This document shows positions 52,101 through 61,040 of a DNA stretch of 64,000 nt, one piece after another. A program made the position numbers and the translations under genes. The stretch lies in assembly GCF_023343835.1 (NCBI RefSeq), contig NC_064437.1, positions 41,751,967-41,815,966 on the forward strand, given 5' to 3'. This DNA is from Lagopus muta. Lineage: Eukaryota > Chordata > Aves > Galliformes > Phasianidae. Below the pieces are notes generated by a model, which did no database searches, had not been told where the DNA came from, and was given only the letters and a program-made list of their open reading frames with translations. Numbering within the stretch: the first letter of the stretch is position 1; each line of letters opens with the position of its first letter.

Positions 52101-55100
52101 CACAAGGGACATATTTCCTTTGCATTAGGGGACCCCCTCCCCCTTCTCCATCCCCTTCCCCCTTTCCCTCAGCATTTTGTCATTTATATCTTTATCAGAG
52201 CTCACACACCTGTGAACATTATATGCTGAGAAAAATCTGAGAGTCAGCAGTATCTTCTGGCAATGAGTTCTGCAGGTAAACATGTTAATTGGGCACACAA
52301 CACATTGCTTCTGGTATTGCCACTTCTCTCCTCAAAAACACTTCATGAGGGCACAGACTTGTGTCTTTTGGTGACTTGTATGCCTTGGTCATCTTCTTCC
52401 TCTCCTCCTGCAAAAAGAAACAGCCCCAGCAACCTCAGAAAGGACAGGTTTAAAAAATACAAGGCTGGCTGCAGCAGGGAAGGCTCCCCTTCTCCCATAT
52501 CTCCCCAAACCTTCTGCTTATGCCGGATCGTCCTTCCTGCTCATTGGAGGGCTCCAGGCAGCTCGCCAGCTATTCTCATCCATGCCTTCAAGACCTCCCA
52601 TTGCCAGAAGAGCTTCCAAAAGAATGAGACAGGCCAGAGCCAACGGGAAGCCCTTCCTCCTGTGGGACAGACACACCAGGCCACATGCAGCTCCTGTGCA
52701 CAACAGACACTGCTAATTAGATGTTGCAGGGAGGGAACAGTGCTGGGCTGGCTTGCACAGTTCAGCTTTCTCCCACAACAGGGAAATTTGTGGCATAATT
52801 AAAATGAAATGTTGGTGCCTGTGTTCCATGTTGAAATATTGATGGAAGGGAGCATAAAGCATTTTATGAGTGCGTGCTTCCATTTTGTGATTTACTGCCC
52901 CCAAACACCGTTTTCACAGAACCAACACAGGAAAGAAAGGGGGAGAGAAGTAAGTTTTTTATTGATGTGGAAAAAAAGGAACGGAACTGGAGCAAGTTAA
53001 ACACAATGCACCAGGAGATACTCTTTCACTCTGAAGTTCCTGTGCAGCAGGAGCTCCCTCTCACCTGGAAGGGTTGGCTGAGGTCAGTGGAAGCAAAGTA
53101 ACTGCAGCTGGTGTGCAAAGACACTCGGGAAGGGCTCTGGACATCAAGACCACATCCATCACCTCCATTTATCCATTACTATACTTTTCTCAGTGGCCCT
53201 GCCAAGTCTGGTTTGGCCCAATGAAGGGTGGAGAGGAAATATTCAGAGAGCTCTAATTAGCAATCTAATTACGGCACAGATGAAAACAGCAGCCTTTGCA
53301 ATTGCTGCAGAAGGGCAGCAGCTAACTCTGCCTGTAGCATCCTTGCCACAGGAACAAGTAGCAAATTTGCCTGCAGACTGAGTGAAATCCCAATTACTAG
53401 CCAAAGACAAGACTTCAGCATCCATCAAACCTCGGGCAAGGAGAACACAGAACAGCAGGGTACCATCAGCAACCAGCTCCAAAGAGGAGGAAGGAAATCG
53501 TGCCAGCATCCAGGAGGACAATTTAAAACACATAGTTTACTTCAATCTACTGCTATTGCTTTCCTTTTTGCTTTGCCAAATCAATTAATGGGCTTCAGCA
53601 AGCAGGCAGAAAACATCGCCAGTCCCAGTGATGGTTGGGCTGTGACAGCACTGCCTTCTTTCACTCCCTCCTTTTTTTCTCCTCTCCCTCAAACCTGCTC
53701 ATCCAAGATATGGGTATCTTTGGGCAGGTCTGCACTGAAGTGCACGGAGCTGAAGGGAGCTCATGTACTGTCCTCTTCTGACTCCCAGCCTCCTTTCCTC
53801 ATCAGCCCTACAGAAAACTCTGCCACATCATGGAGAGACTTGCTGGCTCCATGTGGCTGGTCACAGCCACATTACACAGACATATTGCAGTACTTTGCTC
53901 CAAACCATCCAAAGAGCACTATTTTCAAATGCACAGCTAAACAGCCTCCCACACTGCAGACTGACCATGGTTCACCAAACTGACCACGTACCCAAAGCAA
54001 ATGCACTCTTGCTACTTCAGTTGCAGACCCAGATATAATCACCTATTTTACTCACTACATGCTGCAAAAATAAGTTTGTTTTCATTAAGACATCATTTTC
54101 TATCTAGTATTCTTCCTAGCTGCATTCCCTTTGCTAAGCTTGGCTTTCTGAGCCAGCTTAAATATATTAAATTCTGACCATATCTTTGAATTCAAGCATT
54201 TACAGGTACAGCTTTGAACCTTCAGTACAAAGCACATGTTGTCTCATAAACACACTATAAGGAGAAGCAAAAGAAAGAAAAACAGATGCAAACCCAAATT
54301 GAATATTCAAAGCTGGTTGATTAGAAGATTGCTTGCTAGCTACGTACGCTGTGAAAAAAATAAATTCCACTTTTTTAAACACAGATAAATGGGCTTTATA
54401 CAACAGGGCAACTTTTTTGCAAGATGAATTTTTATATTCAGTGTTCCCTTTGCAAATAATTCACCCATTCCAATGCGCCAAAACACTTTTTGAAGTCCTT
54501 CGATTTAGCATTTGCTCAGCAGAAAACATCATCCAGAGAGGTCTGTAGGAAATTAAATATATGCACACATTGAGAAAACTGGTAAGTGATAGATACTGCT
54601 CAATGAAACTTTATGTGACCAATAGCTGCTGCTGGATACATGATTTAAAGGATGCATTACATATCTGAAGCTTTAACTAATCACTGTATAAATAACTTAC
54701 AGTGGTGGCCCAAAGCAAGCGACTGATAGAGGACCTCAGCAGAGACATCGGAGGTGATCCTGAGTTCTATGAGCCAAGGGGGCAGGGATCAACTCCAGCA
54801 TCCCAGGAGGTCTGAGTTTTTTTAGATCAGAATCACATTAATATGACAAAAGGAGGAATTCCTTCCCTGAAGGATGGAAATTACATGGCTTTCCAGTGTG
54901 AGCAAACATTTGCCACGTTCCTGCAATGGTTAGGAAGCAGGCTCACAGATGGGTGAAGACAGCAATGCCCTCTGCTTCCAGAGAGCAAGGTTGGGCATGC
55001 AGCGGGGGCTTCCAGGAAAACACCAGAAGTTTGGTGAGCTTTGGGAATGCTTCCCAGCAGCAGAACTCCTCCTTCCTGGCTTTGAGGTTGCACGTGCAGT

Positions 55101-57444
55101 TTTGGTCAGTTTTGTGCCACCTACACATAGACACAGTAACACCACAGGCAAAGCTGGGTTTTGGTATGGAGGAGGGTAATTCAGACATCAATAAGTATCG
55201 ATCTTTACTTTATTCCTTCTTGACCCGAGTATGTTTCTCAGGTAACTCACTAAATGAGGATGATTACATGCTATTTACCTACCTTAAAGGAGCATCCTGT
55301 CCACTTTTTTTCCCCTGAGGATAATCACCTGGGATAAGACGACAGGAGCTGAATTTACTGCCTGTCTTCTCCTTTTACCCTTTCTGCCCTCTACTCATTG
55401 AGGATAAGACTTTCCACTGAAAATTGGGTCTTCAACACCACCGAGGGCTTGATTTTGCCTTGTCTCAGTTTCCTAGCTGTATAAATAAAACATCCCCATA
55501 ACCCATTACAGGCATAAGCCACTCAGAGAAGGAAATCTGTCTCCTTATGTGTCTACAGAGCCTTGGGAAAAAAAATATATATATATTAAAAAATAAACCG
55601 ACTTGTACCAGGGCTTTTCTACATTACTGGAAAACAAACAAAAGAAGAATTAACAAAAGTGACCCCTGGGAGAGAAGAGCTGCACTTAAGATAAGCTTCC
55701 CACGTATCTGGAGGAGTGCAGAGAATGATGATGGAATAGCTGTATCATACATACACACATTTGTTAGAGCAAATACCGACACAGCTGGGAGACACTGACA
55801 GCTCAGCGGAGTAAGACTAATTTCCAAGCACTGAAAATCATCTTGGCGGAAGGCTTAGGAGTAAAAATTATCCAGCCAATCTGACAGAGCGGCCGTAATT
55901 CCGGTGTCTAACACCTCTGTGATGCCTGAGCCACAAATGACTGCTCTGCATCAGCAGAAAGCAGAGGTCTCAATGCTTTCTGTTGACACGGCAGATTTGA
56001 TCACAGGCAATAGCGATTTGGAAAATAAGATGGGTGCTGCTTGCGTTTTGCACTGTGCTTACTGTCAGGAAAGATACAGGCACAGGGAAAAGGGGGAGAA
56101 GATCTTGGCTCGTTCTCCCATTTAAGTTTCCTCCAAGCTACAAAAGCTACAAAAGGGGCTCTGTAAAAAGAAAAAGCAGTTCCACACCCTTAAGCAGAGC
56201 TAAATCCCCAGCAGCATAAATGAAAGCAAAATAAAAGCAACGCAGTATTCCTCCATCTTAAACTAAACACGGAGCAGATCTCAGGTCGCCTCTGAAATTT
56301 AATTGCAAGATGGGTAAAAGGTTTTCACTGTCTTGTAGTACCAGCTCCTCCCTGCTGGCTGGTTATTTTTGTCAATGAACTGCATGCAAAACATGACCCA
56401 GAAGCACAGCGATGAAAGCCCAATTCTTCTGGTTCACAGCTCATATGGCAACAATTTTGCAGCACAATTTGATGAAAGCTATGTGCCCCTGCTACAAAGA
56501 GCAACACTAAGTCGCAGCCTCTGCACCATGAAACTGCAGCAGCACCAGGAGGATTCCCAAATACACAGGTGTTCTAAGAAGTATAAAGCAGTCTTCTCTC
56601 CCCCCAGCTGCCTTGAGAGGGAGCAAAGATGGCTGGAATTAAACACAGCTCTATTTTACTGTAGCAAACTTCTCTGCCCAGTCTGTGCATCAGTGACAAT
56701 TTGCAGTATTTCATCTCTCCCCTCCTTGCCATGCTTGCCACAGGAGCTCTTTATCCTCAGACTTTGAAGCGAGCTGCTACGTTATTTAATTTCCTACCCC
56801 CAATGGGTGAAGCACAGTGGCATTTTGCTTTCATAAGATTGCTACATACACCATTTTCCCATTAATTTTTATCCTGCTTTGAACAAACAGCATGGTCCAG
56901 TGGTCGTTCCCACTGATAGCTAGAACAAGCAAAGCAGATGAATTCCGTTTGTAAGAATCAGTACAAACTCATTAGGTTGGGGAAGAACAAAGATGGTAAT
57001 ATGAATAGCAGAGTAACCTCATCAAAGGAGATCTGGGAAATAAAACTCACAATCCAACTGCAGAGCAAAGCTCCTGGAGTCAGTCACTGTCCCCTCCAGC
57101 AGCCTCACCTGACACTGTCACCAGGGAAATAAACGCCTTAGCACTTCTCTCTCTCCACTTGCTGGTCATCCTCTCTGTACATGGCAGCCACTCTTTCCTT
57201 CTAAATCAGCCACACACGGTAAATATCCCCCTAATCTCTGAGCAACAGTTTTCAGTTCGTTTGATTTGAACCCTGCCTTCAGACTGGAAGGACTGCTATG
57301 ACTCATAGCTTGCCTACCTATTCTAATCCTACATGCTGGCCCAGCCAAAGGTGTGTGTAGACCACAGCCAGCCCCTCTCCTATCCCCACCTGTAAGGCCT
57401 CAGGTTAGGAAGCTGGAAATAAACCAAGGAACAGGAGAACAGGG

Positions 57445-57512
57445 GTGGTAGCCTAAGACATGTAGCAGTCTGGCTGCTAAGACCTGTAGCCCAAGAGCTG
57501 TATCAGTCTGGC
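57445..57512. repeat. Degenerate roughly 20-bp tandem repeat
   Basis: Three related monomers are visible, built on CTAAGAC-TGTAGC or CAAGAGCTGTA and a shared CAGTCTGGC. The periodicity is imperfect. The array abuts the 57511 hairpin. Confidence 0.6.
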
Positions 57513-57541
57513 CCCAAAAGCATCCTCAGTGCTTTTGGGGC
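57511..57541. repeat. Perfect 12-bp inverted repeat with a 7-nt loop
   Basis: GCCCCAAAAGCA (57511-57522) is followed by TCCTCAG and the exact reverse complement (57530-57541). In RNA the stem could extend by a G-U and a U-A pair. It sits at the end of a degenerate tandem repeat. Confidence 0.9.
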
Positions 57542-58073
57542 TATATGGGAGAGTGTGCTGCAGGACTGGCAGCGATCTCGACTGGTGCACCAAGGGGTGC
57601 TTCTCACAAGACAGTCTGGCAGTGAAGATTCCTTTCCACTTCACTGAAATTCAGCTCATTCCGGGAAGCTCTCCCATTTCTCAGCATTTTTCTGACCCCT
57701 AGTGACAAGACGCGGCTGTATCACAGCTGCTTAACATGCAGCACCCAGCTCTCCCTGCATAAACAAGGAGCAACACTCACTTTTTTCAGACAGAGAAAAG
57801 CTTCCAGATCCATCAAGATACTCACCCTCTGCAACCCTTGTGAGATTTGCCAGAAAATCCAACCTGCTTAGCAAAGAAACACACACGTGTACCAAAAGTC
57901 AGGAAGCACGCTGAGTCCCATTGCAGTAGTCTCCAGCTGTGCCCAGAGAGGTCAGGTTATGTGATCAATCCATCACCAGGCTGGACAAAGCAAGGGCTGG
58001 GAAGAAGGTAATTTGGATGTATTACCTTCCCCCGGGGCAAACACATCCTGTCACAGGAATCAAAGTCGAAGCA

Positions 58074-58268
58074 GTACTGGAGCACAACTCTTATGGCAAG
58101 CAGCTGAGGGAGCTGGGATGGACCAGTCTGGAGAAGAGGAGGCTCAGAGGAGACCTTATTGTGCCCTACAACTGCCTCAGTGTGTCAGTGGGCAGATGGG
58201 GAGGGGCTGACAGTTGGACTTGGTGATCCAAGAGGTCTTTTCCCACCTCAATGATCCCATGATTCTAT
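58074..58268 (+). repeat. Internally deleted CR1, sense: ORF2 C-terminal piece joined to the 3' end
   Basis: GTACTGGAGCACAACTCTTATG, then GGAGAAGAGGAGGCTCAGAG and ACCTTATTGTGCCCTACAAC encode the CR1 ORF2 motif LEH-SY--LRELG followed by SLEKRRLRGDLI. After ACTGCCTCAGTG the sequence jumps to the 3' end (GTTGGACTTGGTGATCCAAG, then TCAATGATCCCATGATTCTA). The rest of the ORF2 end and the 3' UTR is missing. Confidence 0.85.
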
Positions 58269-60336
58269 TTGTAGCAGCCCTGATTTACCCTCTTCATTCC
58301 GCTGTGGCAAACTCCACTTTAAGGGAAAAACTCTATGAGCAGAAGGCTCACACAGGGATAATCAGCAGTTTACCTCTTTTTATTGGGCCCTTTTGTCAAA
58401 TTAAACTTGTCTCGACCACCATAAATCCCCCCCCAGTGCTAAAGGAACTCTAGTTAAACCAATTGTACCAGCCGAGCAGTTGATGATGGAAGGATAGTGC
58501 TCAGCAAGGTCTAAGCCCTACCATGGGACAAGAGCCCGCTCCAAGTCACTCACTCAGGTGCAGCTAACATGGATGCAAGCTCTGAAAACATTCCCACTGC
58601 ATTCCTGAAGCACTGCAGCTAGTTAATTGTTGCCCTGCTGACTAAGCAGCCATCCCTCCCTGCCCACAACACACAGGTTTCAGCCTCATCACAGGAGCGA
58701 CCTCAAAGTCATCAGCACAAACCTCTCACACAGCGCTGGAGGATGGCCACCCTTCCTCCAAAGTACAATTTAAAACAAATACACAGCCCTAAAAATGCAC
58801 CCTGCTTGCCCAGAGCAATCAGCAAACACCACGGAGCTGGGTCAGCAGCTTTCCTAACAGCCACAGCAAAGCCGCTGCTTTTATTGCTGGGTAATCCTAT
58901 TTGCCTGGTGAGAGGGCCCAAGATGCAAAAAAATCAGTGTGAATTTAGCAGTGACTGGAACCACACTAATGCTAACATGAACCTCACGCTCAGCTCTTCC
59001 TGAGGGATGCCCAGAAAAGCACACGTGCTGGAAGATGACCTAGGCCAACCTTCAATGCTGTTAAGCTAGGGGCCAGCACAGACTGTTAAAAACAAATAAA
59101 ATAAACACTTGTTACTGCGTCGGAGCCTGGGGATACAGCAGGGCTTCCCTTTTATAAGCAGCAAGGGCCATGATCTCCACATCTTATACTTGACGGCAAA
59201 CAGATTCAATGTTGCATCTGGTAGGAGGGAGCTGGTGTCCCTCTTTCTCCAAAATGGTCCATCAGCAGGTTTGGGGACTGGACAACATGAACACTGGGAA
59301 ACTCAAAAAGCAAATCTTGACAAGGATGCCAACTGAAGGAGTTTCCACAACCAGCTGGATTTTGCTGAAAAGGTACAGACAAAATAATAAATGTAGATTA
59401 GTGATGTGAGATCTCCCTCCATGAGTGCAGAAACCCCCTGGGTATGTTACAGCAATGCACACAAGTTAAGTTGACACTGACCTAGCCTCAAAATAAGCAC
59501 AGCTCTAAACTAGGCAAGAAGAGAGGGGAAAAGAGCAGAAATCTCTGCCCTATGACAGGCACAGTCCCACCACAGGGCTGCAAAATACTCTGAGCAAACA
59601 CCTTGCCCAACAGCGCTCGATTAATCATTCAGCAAATTTAGAGTCCCATCTGAATGAGAGAAATGAAAGCAGTGCAGAGGAGAATTCATGCAGCCAGCCA
59701 AAGGATCGCCCACCCCCAATTTCACACATACACAGAGGAAAAATCACGACTGCCCTGTTGACACTTCTCATCAGCAGCATGTGAGATCACTCTGGCAGAA
59801 AGATGTGCAAGGCTGGCAGTTAAAGGCAGATCTATACCCTAGGAGAGAAAGTAGCATTACAAAGGAGCAGGGTAATCAGTAGATACACCGTAATTAGTGT
59901 ATCCATGATTTTCCACTTTGCTACATCATTGCTTCCTTAACCTGCCTATGCCACTGTTCACAGGGGTCACGATGCGCCAGTCCTGCAACCCAAACCAATG
60001 CCAAGAGAACATTTTGCTGGCCTTTTCCAACCTTGCAAACAATCCCAGCTCCTGATTTCATTGCTGGAAGCTGTACAGCACTCCTCCTCCTGTATTGCAC
60101 ATCTAAACCTCCAGCTTGTACTGATCTACCCATAGCTGCCTTCCAAGCCTCCTCTCCCCACACATAGGCACAGCACAGAATAGATGCTCATTTTTCCTTT
60201 TTATTACACAGCGAGTAAGTTTACGACGGACAACAAAGGAAGGATGTGCTTTCATCTAACATTTCTGCTGGAGAAACAAATTGTCTGCGTGGCACTCAGG
60301 GACTCTAAAAGCAGAAAGCAAGATGTGCATGAGCAC
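58269..60336. other. Intergenic DNA immediately upstream of the PCBD1 promoter
   Basis: No gene or repeat is recognised. C+G content and CpG frequency stay low until the antisense CR1 at 60337 and then rise sharply. Confidence 0.7.
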
Positions 60337-60513
60337 GTAGAGTCCTTAGAGTTGGAAGGGACTTCTGACGGCCATCTAGTCCAACTCCCCTGCAACGCAC
60401 AAGGACACCGCGGCTCTATCAGGTCGCCCAGGGCCTGATCCAGCCTCACTCTGGAAGTCTCCGGCATCAACCACATCCCTACGCAACCTGCGCAGCGCCT
60501 CAGCATCCTCGCC
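60337..60513 (-). repeat. CR1 3' fragment, antisense, at the edge of the PCBD1 CpG island
   Basis: On the plus strand the order is TAGAGTTGGAAGGGACTT, then CATCTAGTCCAACTCCCCTGC, then GGCCTGATCCAGCC, then CTGGAAGTCTCCGGCATC and a part matching the CR1 'CAACCTGTGCCAGTGCCTCA' block but written with CG dinucleotides. This is the reverse complement of a CR1 3' region. It ends 209 bp upstream of the PCBD1 ATG, so it lies in the promoter or the distal 5' UTR. Confidence 0.85.
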
Positions 60514-61040
60514 GCAGAGCGATGGCCCCGACGCCCGCAGGAGCTCGAGGGGCCCCCAGCGCCAACCCCGGCCCGGGAGACGCGAGGGGCCGAGGGCAGC
60601 CGCCGCCGTGGGTGGACCCGACCCCTCGCCACGCCTCCCGCGGCCCCGCCACGCCGCCCGCCCCGCCGCCCGCACAGCGCCCGGCCCGCATCGCCGCGGA
60701 GGCCACGGACAGCCGCGGGCCATGGTAAGTGGGCAGCGGGCAGGGCGGCCGCCGCTCCGAGGGCGAGGACGGGGAAGGAGGGCTAAGGGGGCGGCTGCGG
60801 CGCTCGAGGAGAGAGGCGGGAGGAGAGGGAGGAAGGAGCGGAGCCGGGCGGTGCGGTTAATGAGTAACGCGGGCAGCTCTGCTGGCCGCCGCCGGCTTAC
60901 CGGAGTGCTGGGGGAGGGAAAGGCTGCGGCACGGCGAGCGTGGCTCTGCCGAAATCCTGCCCTGCACGCGTGGCCCCCGCTCGTGCTGCTCCGACTGCAC
61001 AGCCCACGAGGGGCCTCGTCACAGTCTGCTCGTGCCAGGG
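60514..61040 (+). promoter_or_regulatory. PCBD1: CpG island: PCBD1 promoter, 5' UTR and start of intron 1
   Basis: This is the only strongly GC- and CpG-rich stretch in the window and it surrounds the PCBD1 start codon. GC-box-like CCCGCCCCGCC lies around 60657-60667 and GGGGGCGG just inside intron 1 near 60787. No TATA box is evident, as usual for a housekeeping CpG-island promoter. The exact start sites cannot be read from the sequence. The upstream flank, 60337-60513, is a CR1 fragment that is itself CpG-rich. Confidence 0.85.
60722..60724 (+). CDS. PCBD1: PCBD1 coding exon 1: initiator Met codon only
   Basis: The ATG is followed at once by GTAAGT (60725-60730), a perfect donor, so exon 1 contributes only the start codon and otherwise consists of 5' UTR. 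The exon 2 frame joins in phase 0 and gives M-A-G-K, the expected N-terminus. The reading frame upstream of the ATG stays open back to at least 60608 but holds no in-frame ATG there, so no longer form is supported. The transcription start was not determined. It should lie in the CpG island upstream. Confidence 0.9.

Larger units (their letters stand above)
49167..58073. other. Long intergenic stretch, nearly CR1-free
   Basis: It contains a short (AT)n at about 55,575-55,586, AT-rich sequence at about 54,050-54,600, and the repeat and hairpin at 57,445-57,541. The 179-codon frame at 52263-52802 has no recognisable domain. Confidence 0.6.

Noticed and set aside
52263..52802. 179-codon plus-strand open frame
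   Set aside because: Composition is Ser/Pro/Leu-rich and irregular, no family is recognised, and there is no splice or promoter support.
60252..60723. Minus-strand frames of 115-126 codons across the CR1 and CpG island
   Set aside because: They are translations of antisense CR1 and CpG-rich sequence. A divergent promoter transcript is possible but no protein is supported.
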